Of a stretch of 64,000 nt of DNA, positions 43,874 through 52,652 are shown piece after piece. Numbering within the stretch: position 1 is the first letter of the stretch; each line of letters opens with the position of its first letter. Position numbers and translations under genes: made by a program. Source of the stretch: Roseivirga sp. UBA6052 (lineage in GTDB: Bacteria; Bacteroidota; Bacteroidia; Cytophagales; Cyclobacteriaceae); contig DIYO01000004.1 in assembly GCA_002427755.1 (NCBI GenBank), positions 124,001-188,000 of the forward strand, read 5' to 3'. The notes below the pieces were generated by a model. The model was not told where the DNA came from, did no database searches, and saw only the letters and a program-made list of their open reading frames with translations.

Positions 43874-45259
43874 GTGAAAAGCTATTTCGACCTCATTGAT
43901 CAGACATTCGAATTCCCTACCGAGGAATTCAAAGTAAATGGCCGTTACCTCGAGTTTCATAACATTCCGTTGAAGGAGGTTATTAAAGAGCACGGTACTC
44001 CTCTTAAAATAACTTATGTTCCAAAAATTGCTGAGAACATTCAAAGGGCAAAACAGTGGTTTTCCGATGCTTTTAAAAAACACAAATACAAGGGAGATTA
44101 CACGTATTGCTATTGCACAAAATCATCACACTTTGAATTTGTACTAGACGAGGTTTTAGACAACGATTGTCATATTGAAACTTCTTCTGCCTTTGATCTC
44201 CAAATTGTTAAACGATTGTATGAAAAAGGGAAACTCACGAAAGATGAACTCATTGTTTGCAACGGGTTCAAGAGACCCCTTTACATCCAATACATTCAAG
44301 AGCTTATCAACGATGGCTTTGAGAATTGCATTCCAGTATTAGATAACCTTAATGAGCTTGATCAATACACTAATTCAATTGACAAAGAATTTAAAATCGG
44401 AATTCGATTGGCCGCTGACGAAGAACCAAATTTTGAGTTTTACACCTCTCGTCTTGGTATTCGCTATGGAGATGTAGTTGATCTATACAAAAATCAAATT
44501 GAAGGTTCTAATGCCAAGCTTAAGATGCTTCACTACTTTATCAATACGGGCATTAGAGATACAGCCTACTATTGGAGTGAGCTGAGTAGATTTATGTATA
44601 AGTATTGTGAGCTCGCCAAAATCTGCCCTGATTTAGATACTGTAGACATTGGAGGTGGCTTACCAATTAAGACCTCTTTGGCATTCGAGTTTGATTATGC
44701 TTACATGATCGATCAGATCGTAGAAAATATCAAATGGATTTGCGACAAGAACAATGTACCCGTACCTAACATTATTACTGAATTTGGTTCATTTACCGTA
44801 GGAGAAAGTGGTGCTATTATCTACTCCGTTTTAGATCAGAAACTCCAAAACGATAAAGAGCTTTGGTATATGGTAGACGGATCGTTCATCACTAGTCTTC
44901 CGGACGCATGGGGTATGAACCTAAAATTCATTCTACTTGCCATTAACAAATGGGACCACAACTTTCATAAAATCAATTTAGGTGGATTGACATGCGATAG
45001 TATGGACTACTACAATTCAGAGTCTCATACGGCAGAATTGTTCATGCCCCTAATTGAAGAAGATGAAAATCTATATGTGGGCTTCTTCCATACTGGCGCT
45101 TATCAAGACTCACTCGGTGGCTATGGTGGCATTCAACACTGCTTAATTCCGGCTCCTAAGCATGTGCTTATAGATAAAGACAATGACGGTAATTTAACTA
45201 CATCTGTGTTTGCTGAAGAGCAAGAGCATGATCAGATGCTCAAAATACTAGGCTATTAA
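43874..45259 (+). CDS. speA: Fold-III PLP arginine decarboxylase
   Basis: This 461-residue enzyme of the alanine-racemase-fold decarboxylase group has a GTG start. The PLP lysine lies in YCYCTKSSHFEF, and VDIGGGLPIKTS provides a phosphate-binding glycine loop. ADEEPNFEF and a FHTGAYQDSLGGYGGIQH stretch toward the C-terminus shape the active site. It is shorter than SpeA of E. coli, but this compact form is usual in Bacteroidota. It makes agmatine for polyamine synthesis. It is divergent from the arginase-family gene over 218 bp. Substrate assignment is by family resemblance. Confidence 0.85.
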   Translation: MKSYFDLIDQTFEFPTEEFKVNGRYLEFHNIPLKEVIKEHGTPLKITYVPKIAENIQRAKQWFSDAFKKHKYKGDYTYCYCTKSSHFEFVLDEVLDNDCHIETSSAFDLQIVKRLYEKGKLTKDELIVCNGFKRPLYIQYIQELINDGFENCIPVLDNLNELDQYTNSIDKEFKIGIRLAADEEPNFEFYTSRLGIRYGDVVDLYKNQIEGSNAKLKMLHYFINTGIRDTAYYWSELSRFMYKYCELAKICPDLDTVDIGGGLPIKTSLAFEFDYAYMIDQIVENIKWICDKNNVPVPNIITEFGSFTVGESGAIIYSVLDQKLQNDKELWYMVDGSFITSLPDAWGMNLKFILLAINKWDHNFHKINLGGLTCDSMDYYNSESHTAELFMPLIEEDENLYVGFFHTGAYQDSLGGYGGIQHCLIPAPKHVLIDKDNDGNLTTSVFAEEQEHDQMLKILGY

Positions 45260-45320
45260 CAATCAGTTGCACTGTAAAATAGAAGACTGAGTTTTGCGTT
45301 TAGAATTAAACCAACGCAAC

Positions 45321-45890
45321 ATGAAACGCACTCTATTCATTGTCATTCTATCTGTTATTTCTAGCCATCTAATAAAAGCTCAAATTGCTGGAGTTGAAAA
45401 ATCTGTGTTTAATGCTCAAACTGGAATTCTTGGTGTATGGATTAATCAAGAACAGCGACTGTCAAATGAAACCGTTTTAAGATCTGAAATAGGGCTTGAT
45501 GGTCAGCTATGGGGTGGAACGATTTACAGTGGCACTCGATTCGCATTACAACCAATTTTCACACTAGAACCCAGATGGTATACAAATCTTGAGAAAAGAG
45601 CCATTAAAGGAAAACCAACAGCTAACAATTCGGGTAATTTTATAGGATTAAAAATCAGCTACAGACCAGATTTATTTGTAATCTCTAATGCCTCTAACAC
45701 GCTTGTCATCCCGGATCTTTTTATTGCGCCAACGTGGGGGCTCAGAAGAAGACTTGGGCAGCACCTAAATTTCGAATGGGGTTTTGCGCTAGGCGGTATG
45801 TATACCTATTATCGAAGAATCGGTTTTACAGACAACGAGTTTGAATTAGCAATTCAAATGAACCTCAGAATCGGGTTAAATCTCAACTAG
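45321..45890 (+). CDS. Secreted beta-rich protein, unknown function
   Basis: This 189-residue protein starts at the ATG at 45321 with a clear signal peptide (MKRTLFIVILSVISS...KAQ). The mature part has alternating beta-strands ending in LRIGLNL, like a small outer-membrane barrel. A TTG at 45294 would add nine polar residues before the signal and is rejected. I do not recognise a family. It follows the decarboxylase gene by 61 bp without obvious functional link. Confidence 0.75.
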   Translation: MKRTLFIVILSVISSHLIKAQIAGVEKSVFNAQTGILGVWINQEQRLSNETVLRSEIGLDGQLWGGTIYSGTRFALQPIFTLEPRWYTNLEKRAIKGKPTANNSGNFIGLKISYRPDLFVISNASNTLVIPDLFIAPTWGLRRRLGQHLNFEWGFALGGMYTYYRRIGFTDNEFELAIQMNLRIGLNLN

Positions 45891-45904
45891 CGCTATGAGG
45901 TAGC

Positions 45905-46873
45905 TTAGTTACATAAGGTCAGTCCAAACACCCCATTTAATCTAATTCCAGAATCATCTATTGCAACTTTAAGCAGATAAACACCATCACTTGCCTTTTC
46001 TACAGTTACCTTACCTTCTGTGAATATTTGATTGTCATCTATCCCGTCAGTCACCGTTAAGGACATGCCATCCATGGTTAAATCGTAATCTCCTACTTCT
46101 TCCCATGAGAACAACAATTGCACTCCTTTTAGCTCATTCCATTTAGCACAAGACTTGTCCAGATTGTCATTAGTTATTCTTGCACTATATCTTTCTTTTC
46201 CAAATACGTTTTTTTTATGTAGCGTTCCATACTTTGCTGTCCATTCTTCACCCATCCATGTACCTTGTAATGGTTGTTCCTTTATTTCTAACTCACTAGG
46301 TTGAGCATATTTTTCCACCAATTCTAACAGGGCGCTTTCGATCGATATCGAATCTTGCGAAAAGGCGTCATGCAAGTCAAAAACAAACATTTGATTCTTT
46401 AAGACTTCTTTATCCCTAGAAAATGTTTTAGGCCAGAAATGCCACTCATCATCCTCTTTTAAAGCTTCGAATCTGCAATAGTCATTTCCATCTTCATTTG
46501 AAGGAGAAAAAAGTTCGTTCTTGGCAAAATCATATTCAATATCAACCATACAATCTGAGAACTTTGGCATGTTTACCCTAAGAACTGAGGCTACAATATA
46601 TTTGGAAACGGCTTTAAGATTATACTTCCCAAAATTGGGGCCCTGGGTTTTGAAAAAGTCACTAAAATCATTCGTATAAAAAGTCATCATTGATCTAGCC
46701 ACTATACTTCTAGAATCTTTATCTGAATTCTTTCCTATTAGCATATTTTCAATAGCAGAGACATCATTATTAGACAAATGATCCTGCCAAGTCTTAAGTG
46801 CATCTAGTGGAGATTCTTGACCCTTAAGCAAAACTGAACTGAAAAAGAGAAGAAATATTAGTCCGTAACGCAT
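45905..46873 (-). CDS. Secreted protein of unknown function
   Basis: This 322-residue protein has a signal peptide (MRYGLIFLLFFSSVLLKGQ). An N-terminal helical region (about residues 20-90) resembles NTF2-like or DUF-type stress proteins. The C-terminal half is beta-rich, with TWMGEEWTAKYG and GMSLTVTDGID, possibly lipocalin-like. I do not recognise the family. It is transcribed alone, convergent with the previous gene. An inverted repeat lies upstream at 46930-46951. Confidence 0.7.
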   Translation of the reverse strand: MRYGLIFLLFFSSVLLKGQESPLDALKTWQDHLSNNDVSAIENMLIGKNSDKDSRSIVARSMMTFYTNDFSDFFKTQGPNFGKYNLKAVSKYIVASVLRVNMPKFSDCMVDIEYDFAKNELFSPSNEDGNDYCRFEALKEDDEWHFWPKTFSRDKEVLKNQMFVFDLHDAFSQDSISIESALLELVEKYAQPSELEIKEQPLQGTWMGEEWTAKYGTLHKKNVFGKERYSARITNDNLDKSCAKWNELKGVQLLFSWEEVGDYDLTMDGMSLTVTDGIDDNQIFTEGKVTVEKASDGVYLLKVAIDDSGIRLNGVFGLTLCN

Positions 46874-46929
46874 CAGCTTTTTTTTGACACGAATCTAGAC
46901 ATGTGATAATCAGAAGAAAGTGGGTAGAG

Positions 46930-46951
46930 GTATCAAAAGAAAATTTGATAC
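46930..46951. promoter_or_regulatory. Inverted repeat before the 45905-46873 gene
   Basis: GTATCAAA and TTTGATAC are perfect 8-base arms with a 6-base A-rich spacer, 57-78 bp upstream of the start at 46873. It has no T-run on the arsC strand, so an operator is likelier than a terminator. Confidence 0.35.
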
Positions 46952-46973
46952 TCAGTAGTGACCACAAAAACCA

Positions 46974-47315
46974 TTAAAGTAGTTCATTTACATTTTCAGG
47001 TGGCCTTCCCAATATTGCTCTATCACCTTTCACCACAATTGGTCTTTCAATCAACTTAGGATTTTCAACCATAGCTTGCACCCATTCATCTTCACTTAAG
47101 TCTTTTCCTTTATAGTTTTCTTTAAAGATGGCCTCATTCTTTCTGAGTAGCTGCTCTGCTGAGATACCGAGTTTGGCTAGAAGCGCTTTAAGCTCATCAG
47201 CCGATGGTGCCTCCTTGAGGTATTCTACAATTTGAACCTTTGTACCTGATTGTTCAATCAAAGCCAAAGTTTCTCTACTCTTTCTACAACGTGGGTTATG
47301 GTAAATGGTAAGCAT
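46974..47315 (-). CDS. arsC: ArsC/Spx-family reductase, arsenate reductase-like
   Basis: This 113-residue thioredoxin-fold protein has one catalytic cysteine in YHNPRCRKSRETL, as in glutaredoxin-linked ArsC. NPKLIERPIVV and a C-terminal GRPPENV carry the substrate-binding arginines. ArsC reduces arsenate to arsenite; some close relatives (YffB, Spx-like) do not. No arsenite pump or ArsR is near. The ATG at 47315 is preferred because upstream frame extension would overlap the divergent aldo/keto reductase gene. Confidence 0.88.
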   Translation of the reverse strand: MLTIYHNPRCRKSRETLALIEQSGTKVQIVEYLKEAPSADELKALLAKLGISAEQLLRKNEAIFKENYKGKDLSEDEWVQAMVENPKLIERPIVVKGDRAILGRPPENVNELL

Positions 47316-47398
47316 GCTTAAAAGTATGAACAAAGATGCTGAAACCAGTTTAGGATGACGATATTTTAACTTAATTAGAATTCTATTAATCAATCTCA

Positions 47399-48298
47399 AT
47401 GGAACAAGTAGCATTAAGTGACGATCTCAAGATCTCAAGAATTGTACATGGTATGTGGCGCCTAACAGAATGGGGCTTCAAAGATGCAGACACCCTTAAT
47501 TTTGTAGAGCAGTGTCTCGATCTTGGCATTGACACATTCGATCATGCAGATATCTATGGTGACTACATGGTGGAAGAGCATTTTGGAAAGGCGCTTAGCC
47601 AAAACAAATTCCTAAACGATAAGATCAAAATCGTTACTAAATGCGGCATCAAAATGTTATCAGGAAATAGACCTGAGCATTATATCAAACACTATGATAC
47701 CAGCTACAGCCACATTATGTGGAGTGCTGAGAATTCGCTAAAGATGCTTAAAAGGGATAGTCTAGATGTACTGCTCATCCATAGACCTGACCCATACAAC
47801 GACCCTTATGAAATAGCCAGAGCTTTTAACCAACTGAGGGAAGAAGGCAAAGTGAAAGAGTTTGGTGTATCGAACTATCTACCCGGGCAATTCAATGCGT
47901 TGCAAGCTTATCTTGATTTCCCATTGGTTACCAATCAAGTAGAAATATCAGTAGCAGCCTTACAAGAATGGGATAACGGCACAATCGATCTATGTCAAGA
48001 ATTAGGAATGAGTCCTATGGCTTGGTCTCCCTTGGCTGGAGGTGCAATTTTCAATGCGCAAACCCACAGATATATTACCCTTAAAAATGTAATTCATCAA
48101 GTAAGTGACAATCTAGGGGTAAGTATTGATCAAGTAATGTATGCTTGGTTATTGAGTCATCCAGCCAATATTATTCCTATTGTAGGTTCGGGTAAAATAG
48201 AAAGGGTAAAAACTGCCGTTGAAGCAAGAAAAGTTGAAATGACGAGGCAGCAGTGGTTTCAAATTTGGGTAGCCTCAAGAGGTCAAAATGTACCATAG
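47399..48298 (+). CDS. Aldo/keto reductase (YdhF-like)
   Basis: This 299-residue TIM-barrel oxidoreductase uses NADPH. The catalytic tetrad is visible: Asp and Tyr in DHADIYGDY, Lys in VTKCGI and His in LLIHRPDP. The NADPH-binding end IPIVGSGKIERVKTAVEA is also conserved. It most resembles the YdhF/AKR11-12 type. The substrate is not known. It is divergent from arsC with an 83-bp gap. Confidence 0.93.
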   Translation: MEQVALSDDLKISRIVHGMWRLTEWGFKDADTLNFVEQCLDLGIDTFDHADIYGDYMVEEHFGKALSQNKFLNDKIKIVTKCGIKMLSGNRPEHYIKHYDTSYSHIMWSAENSLKMLKRDSLDVLLIHRPDPYNDPYEIARAFNQLREEGKVKEFGVSNYLPGQFNALQAYLDFPLVTNQVEISVAALQEWDNGTIDLCQELGMSPMAWSPLAGGAIFNAQTHRYITLKNVIHQVSDNLGVSIDQVMYAWLLSHPANIIPIVGSGKIERVKTAVEARKVEMTRQQWFQIWVASRGQNVP

Positions 48299-48360
48299 GA
48301 AAGTGCGAGATACGAGGTGCTGAAAGAGTTTCATCTAGCATCGGTCATCAAACATCTAGC

Positions 48361-48379
48361 GAATAATTGTAAATTATTC
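48361..48379. promoter_or_regulatory. Perfect inverted repeat at the YfiT start codon
   Basis: GAATAATT and AATTATTC are perfect 8-base arms around GTA, ending one base before the ATG at 48381. Such a stem would cover the ribosome-binding region of the DinB/YfiT mRNA. An operator is the alternative. Confidence 0.4.
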
Positions 48380-48380
48380 C

Positions 48381-48911
48381 ATGGAATCTCTCAGCTACCC
48401 TATTGGTAAATTCAAAAAACCATTACTGATTAAGCAAGAGCATGTCGATCAATGGATCACTGAAATCGAAGCGCTACCCAATCAATTCTCTAATCTGGTT
48501 ACCGGTTTGTCAAACGAACAATTAGACACGCCTTATCGGCCGGGAGGCTGGACTGTCAGGCAGGTGATACACCACGTACCTGATAGCCACATGAACAGCT
48601 ATATCCGTTTTCACTGGGCCTTAACAGAAGACAAGCCAGTGATTAAAGCCTACAACGAAGCGGCTTGGGCTGATCTACCTTACATCCAAGAGCTAGAAAT
48701 ACAAACTTCGCTAGACTTGCTTTCTATCGTTCATAAAAGGTGGGTGATACTCCTTAAAAGTCTTACCAAGACACAATTAGAAAGAACCTTCATTCACCCT
48801 GATGACAACAAATCTTATCCATTAAAGGAGGTATTAGGATCATATGCTTGGCATGGCAATCACCATTTCGCTCATGTTGCCAATCTTATAGAAAAAGAAG
48901 GTTGGAAGTAA
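48381..48911 (+). CDS. DinB/YfiT-family putative metal-dependent hydrolase
   Basis: This 176-residue four-helix-bundle protein belongs to the DinB/YfiT (BstA) superfamily. Histidines in HHVPDSH and in HGNHHFAH fit the family's metal-binding triad. Bacillus YfiT binds nickel or zinc and its reaction is unclear; bacillithiol transferases belong here. An inverted repeat ends at the start codon. Neighbours give no clear hint. Confidence 0.87.
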   Translation: MESLSYPIGKFKKPLLIKQEHVDQWITEIEALPNQFSNLVTGLSNEQLDTPYRPGGWTVRQVIHHVPDSHMNSYIRFHWALTEDKPVIKAYNEAAWADLPYIQELEIQTSLDLLSIVHKRWVILLKSLTKTQLERTFIHPDDNKSYPLKEVLGSYAWHGNHHFAHVANLIEKEGWK

Positions 48912-48962
48912 GTCTTAATAAAAGATTGCATGACGCTTAAAGCATGAATCGTGCAGCGAAAT

Positions 48963-48993
48963 TCATACTTTAGTATGAGCCTCATTATGAGGC
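48963..48993. terminator. Tandem inverted repeats after the YfiT gene
   Basis: TCATAC/GTATGA (48963-48978) is followed directly by GCCTCAT/ATGAGGC (48979-48993) and a short CTTTC. These two adjacent hairpins, 52 bp after the stop, may end the YfiT transcript or shape the leader of the VOC gene at 49022. The T-run is weak. Confidence 0.4.
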
Positions 48994-49021
48994 CTTTCAC
49001 TTGATTTGAACAAAAATAATT

Positions 49022-49396
49022 ATGGACAAAAAAACAGGAAGCATAGGCTGGATTGACTTGACAATACCCAATGCAGAAGAAGTTAAAGACTTTTATAGTG
49101 CTGTAGTGGGATGGAAACCAGAACCGGTTGGTATGGGAGATTATAATGACTTTAACATGACGATTGATGGTGTACCGAAAACAGGTGTATGCCATAAAAA
49201 AGGTTCTAATGCACACATACCTTCACAATGGATGATCTATATCAATGTGGAAAATCTAGATATTAGCATGGAAGAAGTTGTGAAGCATGGAGGAAAGACA
49301 ATCGGAGAAATAAGGGATTTTGGTGCTTATGGGAGGGCATGCATTATCGAAGATCCGGCTGGAGCAATTTGCACACTTTTTGAACCGAAAGAATAA
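49022..49396 (+). CDS. VOC (glyoxalase/bleomycin resistance-fold) protein
   Basis: This 124-residue protein has one vicinal-oxygen-chelate domain made of two beta-alpha-beta-beta-beta repeats. GSIGWIDLTIPNAEEVKDFYSAVVGW begins the first and GRACIIEDPAGAICTLFEP ends the second. The family ranges from glyoxalase to antibiotic-binding proteins. No metal set can be assigned with certainty. It is transcribed alone or with the gene 40 bp downstream. Confidence 0.9.
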   Translation: MDKKTGSIGWIDLTIPNAEEVKDFYSAVVGWKPEPVGMGDYNDFNMTIDGVPKTGVCHKKGSNAHIPSQWMIYINVENLDISMEEVVKHGGKTIGEIRDFGAYGRACIIEDPAGAICTLFEPKE

Positions 49397-49435
49397 TCGC
49401 TTTTAAACTCATTGAATTTCAGCTAATTTCAATTC

Positions 49436-50236
49436 ATGAAGTTCGGTATCATACTGTTTTCTTGGCTCTTCTTGTTGACGAATAGCGATAAAGACTGTTT
49501 CAACTGTCGTCAAGAAACTCAGTATCTATGCGCAGCGAATACGCTTCCAATCAATTCGCGTATTTGTATGGATATTAGCGAAGTTCCTACCTATTTCTAT
49601 AAAGATTTCCTTGCTGCAAAAGCAGAAAAGTACGGAGTTACATCTGAACGTTTTGAAGCCTTACTTCCAGACTTCTTCATCTGGAAAGAACTGCTCCCTC
49701 ATTTGGAAGTAGAAGAAATTAAGACCAAATTTTTAGATAGTGACGACCTAGCGCTTATGCCTCTAGTTGGGATTACATTAGAGCAGGCAGAAGTATTTTG
49801 CGAGTGGAGAACAGAAGCTTTCAAAGCCGAGCTTGATCAGATGCCCCCTGAAGACCGAGCCGCTTTTCCTAAGAACTTCGAATTCAGGCTTCCCTCTGCA
49901 GGTGAATGGGGAAGACTAAGGTTTTTATATCAAGACAAAAAAATGATGAAACGTTTGACCAAAATTGCCAATGGCAATCGGTCTGCTTTCAAGTCTGAGA
50001 AGTCTGCCGATATGAAAAAACTACAAAATGTAGGCGATGTGTATACCAATCAACATGAACCTATCGGGTTTTTCAACCTACTAGATAACGTAGCAGAGAT
50101 GACTTCAGAACCCGGAATAGCCATGGGAGGAAGTTTCCACGAGCCTAACGCTGATGGAAAGTTTCAAAAAACCTTTACCTATGATGGTCCTCAAGCTTGG
50201 ATAGGTATTCGCTGTATCTTCGAAATAATTGACTAG
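49436..50236 (+). CDS. FGE/sulfatase-modifying-factor-like secreted protein
   Basis: This 266-residue protein has an N-terminal signal-like segment (about residues 1-17) and the formylglycine-generating-enzyme (C-type-lectin-like) fold. EVFCEWRTEAF, FRLPSAGEWGRL, NLLDNVAEMTSEPGIAMGGSF and GIRCI mark the family landmarks in order. The two active-site cysteines of true FGE near the C-terminus are not evident, so it probably does not modify sulfatases and may be a structural relative. No sulfatase is nearby. It overlaps the convergent DUF819 gene by 4 bp. Confidence 0.8.
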   Translation: MKFGIILFSWLFLLTNSDKDCFNCRQETQYLCAANTLPINSRICMDISEVPTYFYKDFLAAKAEKYGVTSERFEALLPDFFIWKELLPHLEVEEIKTKFLDSDDLALMPLVGITLEQAEVFCEWRTEAFKAELDQMPPEDRAAFPKNFEFRLPSAGEWGRLRFLYQDKKMMKRLTKIANGNRSAFKSEKSADMKKLQNVGDVYTNQHEPIGFFNLLDNVAEMTSEPGIAMGGSFHEPNADGKFQKTFTYDGPQAWIGIRCIFEIID

Positions 50237-51363
50237 AGCAAACCAGTAACAAGAAAGCCCAAATAAGTACCTAGACCTGTTCCTAAAGAACCTGCTAAAA
50301 TTGCCGGCAACAACAGATCATTTCTCTTAAAGCTTTGTGCAAGTGCCAAAGCTGTGCTGGCACCCCCAATATTTGCTTGAGACGCTATGGCTATAATATT
50401 CCAATCGCTTTTGAAAATCATGGCTGTTATGATTAGGAAAAGACCATGAATCAAGACAATTGAAGTCGTAAATAAAAGGATATCAAAGGCATGCTCTCCT
50501 ACATCAATTAATGCGGTAACCTCGCAAAACGCACCTACAACTACTAAAAAGAGATAAACCGCAAACATACCCATAAGCTTTGCCCCAGGAATCTTCTGGA
50601 TTACCCTTAGCTGAGCTAAGACAAGCGCTATTGTTGTCAAAATCAATACTGAAGGAATTTCAGTTAGCGCAGCAATCTCATCTGAGATAAACATAGCACC
50701 AATGCCAATAAACAGCATGAGACCAAGCGACAGTGGATTCAATTGCTCTTTATCATCATGTCCTTGAATTTGATCACCTCCTTCAACCTTCAATTCCGGA
50801 TGTGGTCTAAATTTCATCATAACGGCAGGCAAACTCAGCGTTACTAACATCCAGATGGCGGTAACGATATTATCGGCAACCACGACACCAGTATAAACTG
50901 CTCCTTCCCTGATCACATCGTAATGCAGAGCTACAGCATTGAAGTTCGCACTTCCACCAGTATAAGTACCCGTCATCATGCCGGCAATGGCTTTGTAATT
51001 TTCACCAAAGACTTCTGGAGCATCAATGAGGTTCAATGCCACCAAAACACCAAGTGCCGTTCCTGCTGAACCCAAAACAAAGGCCATTAGCATGGGCAAG
51101 CCTGCTTTCTTTAGCTGCTTTAGATTTACACCTAGCAATAAGTAAAAAATACTAGCAGGGGCTACATATCTAAAAATAGAATTATAAACGGGACTCGCAT
51201 TTGAGGCAGAAGGAATAAGACCCAGGTTAGCAACAATAGCTCCTAGTATAATAACCAATAGTGGCCCACTTATATGTTTAAGTATCGTGTGCTTTGTGAG
51301 CCATTCACTAATAAAAATAAGGCCACATAAAAAAGTCAGTATGTAAATAGGGTTCTGTATCAT
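50233..51363 (-). CDS. DUF819 family membrane protein (YjcL-like)
   Basis: This 376-residue protein has about ten membrane spans, with a GMMTGTYTGGSANFNAVA stretch and a C-terminal IASQANIGGASTALALAQ repeat of that motif. This inverted-repeat arrangement is typical of DUF819 and related transporter folds. The substrate is unknown. A short His/Asp-rich loop separates the halves. It is 6 bp after the VOC lipoprotein gene and probably co-transcribed. Confidence 0.9.
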   Translation of the reverse strand: MIQNPIYILTFLCGLIFISEWLTKHTILKHISGPLLVIILGAIVANLGLIPSASNASPVYNSIFRYVAPASIFYLLLGVNLKQLKKAGLPMLMAFVLGSAGTALGVLVALNLIDAPEVFGENYKAIAGMMTGTYTGGSANFNAVALHYDVIREGAVYTGVVVADNIVTAIWMLVTLSLPAVMMKFRPHPELKVEGGDQIQGHDDKEQLNPLSLGLMLFIGIGAMFISDEIAALTEIPSVLILTTIALVLAQLRVIQKIPGAKLMGMFAVYLFLVVVGAFCEVTALIDVGEHAFDILLFTTSIVLIHGLFLIITAMIFKSDWNIIAIASQANIGGASTALALAQSFKRNDLLLPAILAGSLGTGLGTYLGFLVTGLL

Positions 51364-51369
51364 GGCGGC

Positions 51370-52548
51370 TTATCTGATGTTGTATTCATATTTCTCCGGC
51401 CCCATCATGCTACCCTGTCTAAAAGAGTAACGAACCATTTCTGATTCATCTCTTACCCTCCACTCAATCTTTACAGCTTTTTTATCCGCATAGTTTTCCA
51501 TACCTCTTCTCTCATCAACCAAGCCAATGAAACCTGTCGGTGAAGTCTGATATATCTTCGTCCAACCTTGATCGGCCACCATCTGAAATCCAAGTACCTC
51601 ATTGTAGTAATTTTCTTGAGCCAATAAGTCTCGATGGTAGGTCCAAGTAATGGCACCATAGAATTCTAAACCATCTATATTGGTTTTAACTCTAGGTGCC
51701 TTTTCCAAGGCCGCCATAAACAACTCGTTTTCTGGATGTTGCTTGAATTGCTCGAATTCCAAAAGATACCCCTCCGGATCAATAGCCACAAACCCATCAT
51801 GTGGACCTCTATCCTTTGGCTTATATGTGTATTTAATTTGAATTCCCTCCTTCTGAACATAATCATACCATTCAGGTAATTGATCTGTAAGGAGTGCAAT
51901 AGCAGTAGACTTAGGTAAACCGGCAGGGTATTGATCCGATACTGGGTTTACCTGAATCAGAGCTGATTCTCCAATTTTAAACTGATTTTCATTTACCTGA
52001 GGCAAGCCGAGAGTCTCTCTGTAAAATTTCAGTGCACGATCTTGATTTTCGTAATACAAATGAGTGATTTGCTCTGTTACCCCAAAAGAAGCATAGGTTC
52101 TAAATTCAGAGTTTTGCATCAACAATTCGTTGATACCCTGTACATCATATCCTAAAAGTCTCCCTAATCTTCTAGCCAAAAGTTCAGGCCTGTCAAACTG
52201 AGTGTTAATGTCTTTTTTGAGCTGTTGATATTGAGTTAATCGATCATTCTGCTTGTATATCACAAATACAGACATGCCTTGAGTTGCTTCCGCTGGAAAA
52301 AGGACGGTAACCGGCCATTGATCTTCCCTAAAAATCTTTAATCCATCGGCCGTAGCAAGTTGCTCAAATCCAGCTTGGTATTTATCAGCTTCTCCAGGCG
52401 ACATAGGATTACTGAGCGCAATAGGCTTAGCGCCATATTGTACCATCTCACAAAAAACGCCAAAGCTTTCTAAGGTTGAATCTTTAGAAGAACTACAGGA
52501 GGTAAAAACCAAAACAGTTATTAATACTATAATCGCAGATCGAATCAT
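51370..52548 (-). CDS. Lipoprotein with two VOC domains
   Basis: This 392-residue protein begins with a lipoprotein signal ending in VFTSC. About residues 150-260 form a VOC domain (THLYYENQDRALKFYRETLGLPQV, then DPEGYLLEFEQF), and about 285-370 form a second one (GAITWTYHRDLLAQENYYNEVLGFQ). The N-terminal part (about 25-140) is unrecognised. VOC domains usually sit in the cytoplasm; an envelope-anchored pair is unusual. Function is unknown. The DUF819 gene follows in the same direction. Confidence 0.82.
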   Translation of the reverse strand: MIRSAIIVLITVLVFTSCSSSKDSTLESFGVFCEMVQYGAKPIALSNPMSPGEADKYQAGFEQLATADGLKIFREDQWPVTVLFPAEATQGMSVFVIYKQNDRLTQYQQLKKDINTQFDRPELLARRLGRLLGYDVQGINELLMQNSEFRTYASFGVTEQITHLYYENQDRALKFYRETLGLPQVNENQFKIGESALIQVNPVSDQYPAGLPKSTAIALLTDQLPEWYDYVQKEGIQIKYTYKPKDRGPHDGFVAIDPEGYLLEFEQFKQHPENELFMAALEKAPRVKTNIDGLEFYGAITWTYHRDLLAQENYYNEVLGFQMVADQGWTKIYQTSPTGFIGLVDERRGMENYADKKAVKIEWRVRDESEMVRYSFRQGSMMGPEKYEYNIR

Positions 52549-52652
52549 CCTTCAAAATAGCCATTGGATTCAATATATCTTCTACTTTATTCTATTGGTT
52601 TGACTTTGATCAAAAAAGGTTGGAATATCATGTATTCATCAACCTTGAAGTC

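Noticed and set aside
47316..47414. A 33-residue N-terminal extension of the ArsC-like protein.
   Set aside because: It would overlap the divergent aldo/keto reductase start, and ArsC proteins begin at the equivalent of the ATG at 47315.
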